From positions 60,545,919 through 60,609,918 of the forward strand of contig OZ038385.1 in the NCBI GenBank assembly GCA_964036045.1: DNA of 64,000 bases, read 5' to 3'. Source of the stretch: Eutreptiella sp. 'Long Island Sound 2002' (Eukaryota; Euglenozoa; Euglenophyceae; Eutreptiales; Eutreptiaceae). Below are positions 9,697 through 20,161 of the stretch, piece by piece. How positions within the stretch are numbered: position 1 is the stretch's first letter; each line of letters begins with the position of its first letter. The position numbers were made by a program, and so were the translations under genes. The notes beneath the pieces were generated by a model. That model was not told where the DNA came from, made no database searches, and saw nothing but the letters and a program-made list of their open reading frames with translations.

Positions 9697-12399
9697 GTTC
9701 AGCTCACGGAGTATGGAATGGCGCCGCAGGTGTATACCAGGATGATCCAGACGCTGGGAGCCGAAGCGCCCGAGACGGACGTCTTCGCTTCCCGGGATGC
9801 CCCACTTTTGCGGAAGTGTAGGAGGCATTGGCATCGAGGAGACTCAGCCTGGCATAGGCATTGGGGTTTGAAGGAGTGGGGGCCCATGTATTCGCATGGC
9901 TCCCTGGACAATACCAGACGTACGGTGGAGAAGATCGTCGCGGATAGGGCGAAGAGGATCCTGGTCATAAGCGGCATAGGATCCACCCCATGTCCGCTGG
10001 AGGGTCTCAAGTCGACGCTGGACTCCATCACCCTGAACGAGATGTCATTCGGGCCAGAGGAGGAGTTGTTCATCGACGCCAAGGGTGTATCAATGCCCTC
10101 CCCGGGTCAAGCGTGGGGTACCAAGGCTTTCCTGGTGGATGGGGCGCAAGCCCAACCCACGGGTGACGAAGCATTCATCCGTAGGGTGGAGGCGGTGCCC
10201 ATGAAGGTCATGTTTGAGCCCAAGGAGGGGACGGATCAGCCAATTGATGGCATTGACGTCCTGTCCCACGCCGAGATCGACGACGTCGTCAGCTACATGC
10301 GGATGGGAATGCACGACCGTGTGGCAGCCAAGAAGAGGCGGGCCATGGTCACATCTCCGAATTGGTTGGATGCCAAGATGTTGGTCACCGGCAAGTACGA
10401 GAAGGATGAGTTCGTGGCGAGGGTCATGGATCACATCGCGGACCAATACGATGGTCCGGTTGGGTCGGACCCACCAACGTGGGGTTTTCCAAGAGTGGGA
10501 ACCGGTAGCAACAAGAACCAGCCCGAAGCCGCAAATTTTCGAACATTATCGGTGGGAATCGCGACCAACGACGATGAAGACGGCATATCGGACGAGGAGA
10601 AGTCGGATTCGGACCCAGAAGAGGCCTATACCGCAGTGCGGTCGGTTGTATCGATACCGAAGCAAGCGGCTGAAGAGGCCCAGGAGAACCCGAAGGTCGC
10701 CGAGCTGAAGGAGAGGCTGATCAATGCCTATCCGCGGCTGTTCAGTGGCGTCGCCAACAAGAACCCTCCAGATCGTGGGAGGTTTGGTACAGCGAAGATC
10801 AAGCTGAAGCCGAACCCCAAGATCTATTGTCATCGGGAGTACCAACTTCAGGGCGATCGGGCCGAGGCCATGAAGAAGTTGTTTGCCGAGTTCATTGAGC
10901 GGGGATGGATCCAACCCTCCGACAGTGAGTGGGCCAGCCCAGCCTTCATCGTGCCCAAGAAGGAGAAGGGCGAGTGGAGGTTGCTGGTTGATTACAGGGG
11001 TTTGAACGAGCAGAGCGAGCACGACTCGTACCCGCTTCCCCTGATCGACTCCATCCTCCAAAAACAACAGAAAAAGCGGATTTTCACGGTGTTAGACCTG
11101 AAACACGGCTATCACCAGATGCCGCTACACCCGGACTCCAGGCCCTGCACAGCGATGTCGACGCCGCTGGGGCCCATGCAATGGAAATCGGTGCCTATGG
11201 GCGCCAAGAATGGCAACGCCGCTTTCCAGCGCATGATGGAGGACCTACTCGGTCCTGTCCGGGACTGTGCCGATCCCTTTGTGGATGACATCATCATCGG
11301 TTCCGGCACGGAGAACATGACTGAGGACGAGCTCATCGACGCGCATGAGAAGGATCTGCGCCGAGTGCTCAGTGAGCTGGACAAGCACAACATGGTGTGC
11401 AAGCCCACCAAAGCCTCACTCTTCGTGAAGGAAGTGGAGTTCGCGGGTCACGTGGTTGGTCACGGGCAACGCCGTCCCATGCCTGGGAAGCTGGCTTCCC
11501 TGCACCACTGGGAGAAGCCCCAGACCATCAGCGAACTCCAATCCTTCATGGGGTTCTGTAATTACTATTTGGGCTATGTCCGAATGTATGCAGAACTGTC
11601 GGGGCCGCTGCACAAGATGCTGCAAGTGGGCAAGTTCGATGGCCGGAAGGGGAGCAAGAAGAAGCTTGCCTGGACCCCTGAGGCCGAAGATGCGTTCAGC
11701 TGCCTGAGGGAGCGACTCCTGGGGCAGCTGGGGCTATTCTTGGTGGACCCGGACAAGGGATTCGTGCTACGGACGGACGCCTGGGACTATGCTGTAGGGG
11801 CAGTCCTCGAGCAGATCCAGGACGACGGGTCACACGCACCCGTGGCGTTTTGGAGTCGGATCCTGGCCGAGGGCCAACGCCGAACCTGGACCGCGAGGGA
11901 GAAGGAGACGTACGCCATTGTTTGTGCGCTCAGGAAATGGTCTGGCCACATCGGATTTCAACCGGTGGTGGTTTGTACGGACCATCAGTCCTTGCAGAGC
12001 TGGCACAAGGAGCACTTTGACACCCCCTCGGGACCGGCGGCAAGGAGGGCCCGATGGCATGAGACGTTCGCCAAGTTCGACCTCAGCGTCGTATACGTCC
12101 CGGGGAAGGACAACACTGTGGCAGATTGCCTCAGTCGATGGGCCTACCCCGCGGGCAAGGCTTGTATGGGCATATCCAGCCATGGGGACGCCGAGGAAAC
12201 CGAGGAGGCCAAGCGCATCATCAAGATGGAGAAGGCCATGGAGCAAGAGGGGGTCAAGTGCTTTGTGGTGATGGCAAACCGTACGGACCTGGCAAAGTTC
12301 CGGGGTGCCCACGTCCAAGCTATTCGAGAGGAAACCCTCGAGCAATGGATGGTGGCCCCTGTAGAGCTAGTCAGGTCGGTGCTCACAGAGGTTGGATGA
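9697..12399 (+). CDS. pol: G1 extra domain, reverse transcriptase and RNase H
   Basis: Open from 9697; first ATG 9718 (893 codons). Residues 1-142: the extra domain shared with G2 and G3 (motif D-x-F, then D-S-A-W, then a beta-strand ILVIS). RT: residues about 360-560, with FIVPKK, LLVDYRGLN, LDLKHGYHQM and catalytic FVDD at 11278-11289. RNase H: RTDAWDYAVGAVLEQ, REKETYAIV, TDHQSL and DNTVADCLSRW, giving the D-E-D-D set. All catalytic residues are present. The frame ends at TGA 12397-12399, overlapping the integrase frame, so a +1 shift is needed for a full polyprotein. This is the best-kept part of G1. Confidence 0.9.
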   Translation, partial: VQLTEYGMAPQVYTRMIQTLGAEAPETDVFASRDAPLLRKCRRHWHRGDSAWHRHWGLKEWGPMYSHGSLDNTRRTVEKIVADRAKRILVISGIGSTPCPLEGLKSTLDSITLNEMSFGPEEELFIDAKGVSMPSPGQAWGTKAFLVDGAQAQPTGDEAFIRRVEAVPMKVMFEPKEGTDQPIDGIDVLSHAEIDDVVSYMRMGMHDRVAAKKRRAMVTSPNWLDAKMLVTGKYEKDEFVARVMDHIADQYDGPVGSDPPTWGFPRVGTGSNKNQPEAANFRTLSVGIATNDDEDGISDEEKSDSDPEEAYTAVRSVVSIPKQAAEEAQENPKVAELKERLINAYPRLFSGVANKNPPDRGRFGTAKIKLKPNPKIYCHREYQLQGDRAEAMKKLFAEFIERGWIQPSDSEWASPAFIVPKKEKGEWRLLVDYRGLNEQSEHDSYPLPLIDSILQKQQKKRIFTVLDLKHGYHQMPLHPDSRPCTAMSTPLGPMQWKSVPMGAKNGNAAFQRMMEDLLGPVRDCADPFVDDIIIGSGTENMTEDELIDAHEKDLRRVLSELDKHNMVCKPTKASLFVKEVEFAGHVVGHGQRRPMPGKLASLHHWEKPQTISELQSFMGFCNYYLGYVRMYAELSGPLHKMLQVGKFDGRKGSKKKLAWTPEAEDAFSCLRERLLGQLGLFLVDPDKGFVLRTDAWDYAVGAVLEQIQDDGSHAPVAFWSRILAEGQRRTWTAREKETYAIVCALRKWSGHIGFQPVVVCTDHQSLQSWHKEHFDTPSGPAARRARWHETFAKFDLSVVYVPGKDNTVADCLSRWAYPAGKACMGISSHGDAEETEEAKRIIKMEKAMEQEGVKCFVVMANRTDLAKFRGAHVQAIREETLEQWMVAPVELVRSVLTEVG

Positions 12400-13288
12400 C
12401 TTCGTGGCATCCAAGCACTGGAGCAAGTACTGGAACGCCGTGAGCGCCCCGTCGGACGACGAGTGGCCTGAGGGCTTGACCGAGGATGGGGACAAACTGT
12501 TCCTCAAGGACAAGCTACTGGTCCCTGAGAACCTAGTGCAGGAGCTCATTGACCACTGGCACAACGCCCAGCTCATGCACCCTGGTCGGGACAAGATGCA
12601 GCAGGACCTGGGGTGGCGCTTCAAGTTCCCACCGGGGTACTACGCCATCCTGGACAAGTACTGCAGCGACTGCGCCGTGTGTCGGGCCACGAAGAGCCCC
12701 AACCACTCCACAGCGGGCAACCCGTTGTACACGGCCCTACCGGAGGCCCCTATGCGGTCCGTGGCCATGGATGTATTCGCCATGCCTGAGGTCACCGTGG
12801 AAGGAGAGACCTACGACTGTGTCATCCTGGCGGTGGAGAGGCACAGTGGGTATATCGTGGCGGTCCCTGGCAAGAAGTCCAAGAACAAGGACAAGAAGGA
12901 CAAGCATGGAGTGGGGCTGCAGGCCAAGACCGTCGCTAATGCCATGATCAGGCATTGGCTGACGATTTTTGATGTCCCGACTGTCATCTGCAGCGATCGG
13001 GGCAGTCAGTTTGTCGGGACGTGGTTCAAGACGATTTGCAAGCACATGGGTATTCGGCACGCCAAGACCGTGGCGTCCCACAGCCGGTCGAATGGCCGAG
13101 CTGAGGTGGCCGGGCGGCAGATGTTCGAGAAGTTCCGCCAGCTGCACATCAACGAACCGGGCCGGAATTGGTATAATTCGCTGTGGAGAGTACTCCAAGC
13201 GTATCACGACTTCCGGGACCCACTGGACTGTCGCCCCATCGTATCCTGTTCCTACGGGATTGAGTGTCACGCACTCTCCCGTGGTTGA
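12371..13288 (+). pseudogene. G1 integrase, zinc-binding and catalytic core
   Basis: This frame is open from 12371, directly after a TAG at 12368. The HHCC domain lies near 12555-12690 (H-W-x4-LMHP through C-S-D-C-A-V-C). The DDE core has VAMDVF (first Asp, about 12765), CSDRG (second Asp, about 12990) and SNGRAEVAGRQ (Glu, about 13090). Near 13220 the frame slips: the sequence expected after YHD (GLSPHRILF) continues in another frame. The original frame ends at 13288. It inserts element DNA into the host genome, but this copy is broken. Confidence 0.85.
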
Positions 13289-13320
13289 ACCATGGCAAAG
13301 GGGCTTAGGATGCGAACGCT

Positions 13321-13914
13321 ATGATGGCTGAGGCGGACGACACGGCGGCCAAGGTGTGCAAGGCACTTCAGGACGAGCATGAGAAGAGGGCCAAGTACTT
13401 CAAGCAGGGAAAGGTCCAGAAGTATGCTCTCCAAGACACCGTGTGGGTGGAGCGGCACCACAAGGATGTCCTGTCCAGGCATCGGCAGGCGTCTTGGTAT
13501 GTGCCGGGGGTAATCGTGCGGAAGGTCGGGCAGGATGTGTACGCGGTTCCTGTGGGGGATAACAAGATCCTGGACCGCGACCATACCCAGCTTCGTCCCC
13601 GAGCACCAGACCCCAGCAGAGGTCCCGTCACCTTCGAGTTCACGGCCGGTGATGTGGACTCGGACGACGAGGGTGAGGACGACGACTTCACCGCGGAGAA
13701 GATCCTGGCGGACAAGCCGGACCCGGGGACGCCTGGGGGGAGGCTTTATAAAGTCCGTTGGAAGGGATTCGCCGCATCCAGGGATTCGTGGGAGCCTCCG
13801 AGCAGTTTTGTGCCGAGGTACACCACGGTCTGGATGGACTATCTGAAGAAAAAGAATGTTTCTTTGGAGGTCAAGGACGTGTTGGTCCATTTGGTGGCTG
13901 CTGTAGCACCGTAA
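13321..13914 (+). pseudogene. G1 integrase C-terminus with chromodomain
   Basis: 197 residues after the frameshift. First a GPY/F-like module (VWVERHHKD through YAVPVGDN and QLRPR). Then an acidic linker and a chromodomain, DFTAEKILADKP to VRWKGFAASRDSWEPPSSF, at about 13680-13810. Chromodomains on gypsy integrases guide insertion to modified histones; here W and the aromatic cage candidates are present. It ends in TAA. Confidence 0.85.
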
Positions 13915-14080
13915 TGGATCCCCCTTGGCATTTTTGTTTGTTTCTGTGCCTGGGAGACGGGTGAGAGCGTTCAGCTGGGGATTTTTGGACCTTGATTGGC
14001 AATCTACCCCCTTCACTCGATCTCCACATATATATTTCATTGTGGTATACTTATTTAGGTCGACCAACGACGTTTCTCTA
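13915..14080. other. G1 3' flank
   Basis: 166 bases without a gene. No polypurine tract or LTR start recognised before repeat R copy B begins at TTGACGCG. Confidence 0.5.
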
Positions 14081-17038
14081 TTGACGCGTTCCCCTGGGGG
14101 GCCTGGTCACGGGACGCTGCGGTGACACGCACAAGCAAGCAGGCAGGCAAAGCACTGCGCTCACAGGGGCATCAATACGCTCCTGTCATGTGACAAAGCG
14201 TTTCAGGAGCCTTGCCACTCTGCAACGAGGGAACAAAAGTATGTACAGCAACACATCAGGATATGTACACATGGGGTTAGGACTGGACTGGGGTCAGGGC
14301 ATCACAAGACAATAGACACTCAGTCCCAACTCATATCCCAATCCCAGGTCCGACCCTCCCAGTGGCTGGTGGGGGCGGGGGCTCAAACACAACCCATGCC
14401 CTGCTCAGTCCGGACCCTGAAACCCTGCCAATAGGGGAGGTGTCCCGCCCAGCCACAGGCGAATTCCTGGGAACCAAGGAAACCCAAGGCCAACCGACAG
14501 TGGCTCCCTATGCTCCCTCAATGGCAGGTCCCAACTCCCCATCTGAGCCAGAGATATGGCCCCGCCAATATCCCCTAGGAGTTGGTAGTTGAAAATGGGC
14601 TGTTTCAGCCCAAACTGACATTAGCTCAAAAATCTCCAAAATTGACCCTTCATCTGGACCCGCCAGAGGTAGGGACGAGGCAACTGACCCTATGCCCTTC
14701 GAGTACGAAGTCTCTGGAGCCCTCACCCAACCTGGTTCCCTCTGAGGTCCCGGCATCAGGGCACCACGGGTTCGTCAAGTGGGGTCATGATGCCAAAATC
14801 ACCAAATTTGGCGTCATTCCCACACGTGGCTCGCCCGGCCAGGGGAAGGCCATTGGCTCACAGGATAGGAGGCAGGACCTAGGACCGATATCTGAGTGTA
14901 CAAATTAGAATTACGTCGGGGCTCCCTGTGGGCATAGAGATATGGGGCCGCCAATTGACCACACGGGGGGGTGAAATTGGGTCCCAAAAGGGGGTCATTT
15001 TGGCTGCTCGAAATGAGACAAAATTTGGGGGTGCTCCCAATAGTATATCTCCACGCCTGCTTAGAGATCAGATCCGCCATTGCATACGCAATCCACCGGG
15101 AGTCCAACGAAGACTCCCATGCATTTGGCTCTCGGAGATCTCCATGCCACTTGGCGTGGTGACCATCCTAATTGGGTCCACAAATGCCAAAATGGCAAAA
15201 TTGTACACACTCACTTTGGGCTAGCACCTTAACGAACGTTGCTCCGCTTCGCGCACGTGGTGTGTGAAGCATGGGGACCAATGTCCATAACACCCATGTC
15301 ATCTATGGTCCATTGGGCCATGAGTCCGGCGTGCACGAGGTAGCTGAACATGGTGCACGGCGGGCAGAAAATGTGGAAAATTGCTCAAAATGGCCGAAAA
15401 TGCGGACACTCATGGTTGGGGCAAATAAAGCACATGCCCGACTTGGACCGGAGTGTGCCATAGGATTGGTATCAAGTCATATGCGTCCAACATATCTTTT
15501 GGGCGTCGTGCAACTCCTCCGGTTTTGGGAATGGCAGGGTCGCCAAGTGAGCCCATGATTTGGGATAGTCCCAAATCGCCAACATGGCGGCCACAGTATG
15601 CCAAGCCCAGGAAGAGTTATTCGCCGGGTTCAAGATATGTTGGGCACCGAAGTATGTACCTTCATGACATACTTGGGTCATGATGTCAATTCAGCGCAAC
15701 GTTGAGATACACGGTCGCCACTTGACATCATGACGGGCAAAAAAAAGCAATATTGGCGAAAAAACACCCAAAAGTGCCTTGAAAGGCGCACAAATATATT
15801 ATAATATCTTCGGCTTGGATTGAGTAATCGACCAATCCTTCTAAGCACAATGACTTGACACCAATGACCTTGGACTCCACCTATGTGCTCCACTTGGGGC
15901 GCTTTGGAATGTCGCGCGCGCTGCCTCCCAAGTGGGCACATGCAAAAATGGAATATTGCAAAAAACACACCTTGCTCGCAACGCATCGCTTCGGGAGCGC
16001 TCCACAAGCGTCCCTTCACGGAGGTTAGGCTTGCGAGTGTTGGTTGGGAGTACAAGGAAGGGCCTCGTGCGATATGGGGTCCATTGGCGGGTTAGTCTCG
16101 GAATGGTGCACCCGCCAAATGGGCACGCGATATGACACCAAAAATGGCATACAACCCTACCCACGCCTTCTACACCCAACCTAGTGGCCTAGAATCAAAG
16201 TATGCCTATATTCTAATGTAACTTTGGTCCCTTAACACGCGTGCAAGTGCTTTGGTCGAGAATCGACCTCCTTTCGGAAAGCCGAATTTCAGCATGCACG
16301 CAAAATACATTGCCAATATGTATATGGAGATCATATATGCACTATCCGGGGAAGACAAGTGATATGCCCCGGATGTAGAGGCAAGCAAGGGTGGGGCAAA
16401 TGCCAACTCAAAATACTTCTACACGTACTTGGACGCCAAGTACGTGAAAAAGTGCACTTCTTGGAGAACATCCAAAATAAATAACCCTATGGGCCTATTG
16501 AGTTGGGATCCTTTGGCCTCATCCTATGACTATGGGGGGCAAAACCTCATACACAGAGCCTATGAGGCACGTTAGTTCGTCCTTGGGCGCTTGAACGCTC
16601 GTAACCCTTTTTATTCCACTTGGGGGTTCATAGCGCCTTCGGTCGCCGAGATTTTCCGGGAAAAATCTGGGACGCGATCCGTTATATCAAGGAAAAAATT
16701 GCGGATCACTCGAAGACTGTTTCAGTCTTAACTTCAAGAGAAATCGTATTACAGAAAAATCTAATGCAGTCCACGGAACAGGCGATGACAGGCGGCGCGA
16801 CTGCGGCGTCTTTCCGACAATTAGAAATCACGGTAGAACTCGGGTATTTCACCGATTTCCGACCGAGAGTCGCCTAAGACAATAAAGTTATGGTAATTCT
16901 ACATTGATTTAATGGTTAGAAATCGGGTTCCAGATCTCGCGGGTTAGAGAACAGGGATGTCCTGCTGACAGCCGGTGTCAACGGGTGTGACGGCTCACAG
17001 GCCTCCGGGCCATGGGCCATAGGTTCTGGGTACCGCTT
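14081..17038. repeat. Dispersed repeat family R, copy B
   Basis: Aligns to copy A over its first 2.04 kb and to copy C over its full length. It lacks the GGCCCCG-to-AAACGC lead-in of A and C, so it is cut at 14081 where G1 sequence ends. It ends at GGTTCTGGGTACCGCTT (17022-17038), the same end as copy C. The hairpin pair lies at 15650-15674 and 15678-15733. No protein-coding signal. Confidence 0.9.
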
Positions 17039-18538
17039 CACCCCCCTCCTTAGAGCAAACCCTGGGGGGGGCTCGATAATACCCAAGCATGGCAGCGGGT
17101 ACCCAGGACCATCCCCTGAAGAGGGGTGGGGGGTGTCACACCCTCTCTTCGGGCCGATCTGCGGGTTGGGTTGCCCATCGCGATTCCACGGTAAGACAGG
17201 TACGCTGCTGTACCTGTTAGTAGCTGCAAGTATAGTATCAAGTATCAAGTCCCGGGTCCTGGCGGCGATTGTTCGGCATCCAAAGGACCCGTTAACTGAT
17301 ACCAGGCGCACCGGGTGCCGGCTGCTACGGTCACTACCACAGTGGCAGTGGCATACACGGCCAACATAGGCGTCACACGACGACCGAGGTGGTCTCACAG
17401 GTCGAAAGCGACCACAAAGATCCATCAGGCTACCCCAAGCTTCCCAGGGCCGCTGGCTGGGGGAGAGTCCCCACGGGTCCTTCCTCGGGCGCACCATGTC
17501 CATATCCACGACGCGAGTCCAGAGTGGTACAGCCGAGCGAGCTCCTCCTTAAGGGATCGGGCATCAAGGCTGTCTTGTCCCTCGCCCTATTACCACGAAG
17601 GCCATACATGAGGTAGTCCCCATGCAGTGTGGACGGGGGCGTCGTCTCCTCAAACCACCAGTTTCCCAGGCAGACTGACCGAGGTCAGGAACACCGGAGG
17701 TCGCCACCCGACTGCAAGTGCGTCTGCAAGTCGGTAGGCTCACACTGGGACTGACAGTGGCGGACCGCTGGGAGTGCATTCAGGCAACTGGGCTTCCCGC
17801 CTGGCGCCATCAGGATCTCAGCACATCACAGCCACTAGGGCACACGGTATCACGGGCACTCAAACAGAAGAATCTGTACTTAGGTACTGGTCCAGGCTGG
17901 ACCGTAGGTAAGAACATGTAAACGGCAACTCAGGGCGCCTTCGTATGCGATTCGCATCCCCTCGGGGGGGAAAAACAGTCCATATATCGGTGATGGACTG
18001 GCAACACCTAACATACAGATGCACATATCCTGGGGGACAGAAGAATAAGCAACAAGCGGGGTAATAGGCGTGTAAACACACTCTGGACAGAGTGCCAAAC
18101 CAAGCCCCGGTCAGACTAAGGCATATGCAGGAGGGTGGACAGGAAAACGCCTGAGTTCAGGCCACATATAGTCTGCAGACACACGTTGACCGGTCTGGAC
18201 CCCGCAAGTGCCATGGAACCAGACCACACACCAAAAAAAAAATCGCAATGCCGATGACAGCGGCATCCGTTGCGCAACGTCGTATGGGCTTCAAGGCCCT
18301 AAGAGCTCAGAAAATGTAAAGGTCAGTCGCCCTGCCTGGTTTCCCAAGGATTCAGCAAGTGGGGAGTGACGAATAGGAGTTGAAGAGAGGGGCCATCCTC
18401 CTCTGGATTCAGCAGGGGGGGGTATATGGTCACTCTGATGGCAGGTCACCGGAAGATGGAAGAGAGCAAGCAAGTGAGGGACGATCCGTCGAACAAACAA
18501 GCGCTCAAAACGCATCAGGGGAGAGCTCAGGGCGGCGA
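17039..18538. other. Non-coding stretch between R copy B and G2
   Basis: No gene seen. It could include the G2 3' untranslated region or LTR, but no partner was found near the G2 5' end (27731-28136). A clean hairpin ACAGGTAC/GTACCTGT lies at 17196-17217. Confidence 0.5.
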
Positions 18539-20161
18539 TCAGGCGCCCCTGGCTGCGATCGCCCGGGTGAGTGCTGCCAAGTCCGAGACACGGATCTTGG
18601 TCTTGTGCTTGCGGATGTAGTCCATGAAGGGGGTATTGATCCGCGGCACGAACGAGGCGACGGGTTTCCAGGTGTCGTGGGACGGCCCATAGCCTCCCCA
18701 ACGAACCTTGAACTCCAGGCCTCCGGGTGCCGAGGCGTTCGGAAGCTGGGCCAGGATTTTCTCGACAGTATAGTCGTCCTGCTCAGCATAGTCATCGTCC
18801 GAATCAGCCTCATGTGCGGCATAGCTCAGGGACACATGTTGGCCACGGAGGTCGGGTTCCCGCACACGGAGTTGACTCTCGTGGCGCTCCCGGAACTGTC
18901 CGTGACCCACCTTGATGCGGTAGGTGTCCTCACCAATCCTGCGGACCGGCTCTCCGGGTGTGAACCAGGTTTTGGTGCGGTGGGTGCCCATGGGGCGGGG
19001 TCTGATCACCCACACCGGGTCTCCCACCCTGAACTTCTGCGCTGTTGAGCTCGGGGCGGACTTCTGACGCTCAGCATGCTCCTTCTCAAGCTGCTGGCGG
19101 ATGTCCCGCGCCGTCTGCTCTTGCCGCGCAAAGAATTCCTTGGCGTCCATGGCCATACCATCACCAGACAAGGGAAGTCCCCGACCAAGGGGGTCCCTGC
19201 CGAACAGAATCTGGTGAGGGGACAAACCACCCGGAGTGGGGGTGTCATGATGGGCCTTCAGAGCAGGCCACATCTCCTCAAACCAGTTCCGACGTGGATT
19301 GGTGATGTGAATCTTGCGCAGCTTCTCGAACAGCTGCCGTCCAGCCACTTCAGCTCGGCCATTGGACCGGCTGAGATAGGCAACGCTCTTGGCATGACGT
19401 ATCCCCATGAGGGAACACATGGCCTTGAACCAGCCACCAGTAAACTGGGGCCCTCGGTCACTGCAAATGGTGCGGGGGATGTCAAAGACGGTCAGCCAAT
19501 GACGAATCATCATGACTGCCACTTCCTTGGCAAGCAACCCCCTTTTGCGTGCCGGAACGGTTACTACGTAGCCACTGTGGCGACCCGCACAAAGAACCAC
19601 ACAGTCAAAGGTCTCCTTGCCAATGTGCACTTCGGGCATGGAGAAGACGTCCATGGCCACGCTCTCCATGGGCTGGTCAGGCACCGGAGTCCATTGGGCT
19701 TCCCCCTTGACGTTCTGGTTGTCGGAATTGCAGGCCTGACAGACCGAACAACCCTTCGTGACCTTCCTGATGGCGGCGTAGAGATTGATCTGGTCGATCT
19801 CGAACCGGCGCTGCATGTCAAGAGCTTGCTCCTTGACCCCTGGATGCATCATGTGGTGGTGCCAAGCCTCGCACAGCTCGAGCACCCGGGACTCCGGTAC
19901 TAGCAGCTTACCATTCCGGTAGAGCTTGCCATCTTCCTCAGTCAGCCCCTTTGGCCACTTCTGCCCGTCATCAGGGTCGGTCACAACTCTATACTCGGCC
20001 GCAAAGGCCTCGGACTTAGCGTAGTTGTCGGTCCAGTCGTCCTGGAGGCAAGATTCAGGGAAGAGGTGCTTGTCGGACTCAGCTCCATCAGGGGCGAGTA
20101 CTCTGACCGCTCTGCCCATCCTCGTTCCGAGGGGGCATTCGCAGCCATGACGACGAAGCAT
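18539..20161 (-). CDS. G2 integrase with chromodomain
   Basis: 540 residues. Zinc-binding HHCC: H-x-M-M-H-P to C-S-V-C-Q-A-C at about residues 95-145. DDE core: VAMDVF, ICSDRGPQF and SNGRAEVAGRQ, all intact. GPY/F-like module near residue 385. Acidic linker, then the chromodomain YTVEKILAQLP to VRWGGYGPSHDTWKPVASF (about residues 460-505). The frame overlaps the RNase H frame by 181 bases and is -1 relative to it. An in-frame TAA sits just upstream of the first ATG, so expression would need a -1 shift within 19981-20161 or independent initiation. I see no classic slippery heptamer there. Confidence 0.9.
   Translation of the reverse strand: MLRRHGCECPLGTRMGRAVRVLAPDGAESDKHLFPESCLQDDWTDNYAKSEAFAAEYRVVTDPDDGQKWPKGLTEEDGKLYRNGKLLVPESRVLELCEAWHHHMMHPGVKEQALDMQRRFEIDQINLYAAIRKVTKGCSVCQACNSDNQNVKGEAQWTPVPDQPMESVAMDVFSMPEVHIGKETFDCVVLCAGRHSGYVVTVPARKRGLLAKEVAVMMIRHWLTVFDIPRTICSDRGPQFTGGWFKAMCSLMGIRHAKSVAYLSRSNGRAEVAGRQLFEKLRKIHITNPRRNWFEEMWPALKAHHDTPTPGGLSPHQILFGRDPLGRGLPLSGDGMAMDAKEFFARQEQTARDIRQQLEKEHAERQKSAPSSTAQKFRVGDPVWVIRPRPMGTHRTKTWFTPGEPVRRIGEDTYRIKVGHGQFRERHESQLRVREPDLRGQHVSLSYAAHEADSDDDYAEQDDYTVEKILAQLPNASAPGGLEFKVRWGGYGPSHDTWKPVASFVPRINTPFMDYIRKHKTKIRVSDLAALTRAIAARGA

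Larger units (their letters stand above)
5610..13914 (+). mobile_element. Gypsy element G1 (chromodomain type), degenerate
   Basis: The order gag, protease, extra domain, RT, RNase H, integrase, chromodomain identifies a Ty3/gypsy chromovirus. From 5737 to 12399 everything lies in one frame, broken by TAG at 7660, 8056, 8164 and 8851, and by TGA at 8224 and 9694. The integrase needs a +1 shift near 12371-12396 and has a further shift near 13220. No LTR pair was found: the 5' leader recurs at 35957 but not downstream of 13914. Confidence 0.9.
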
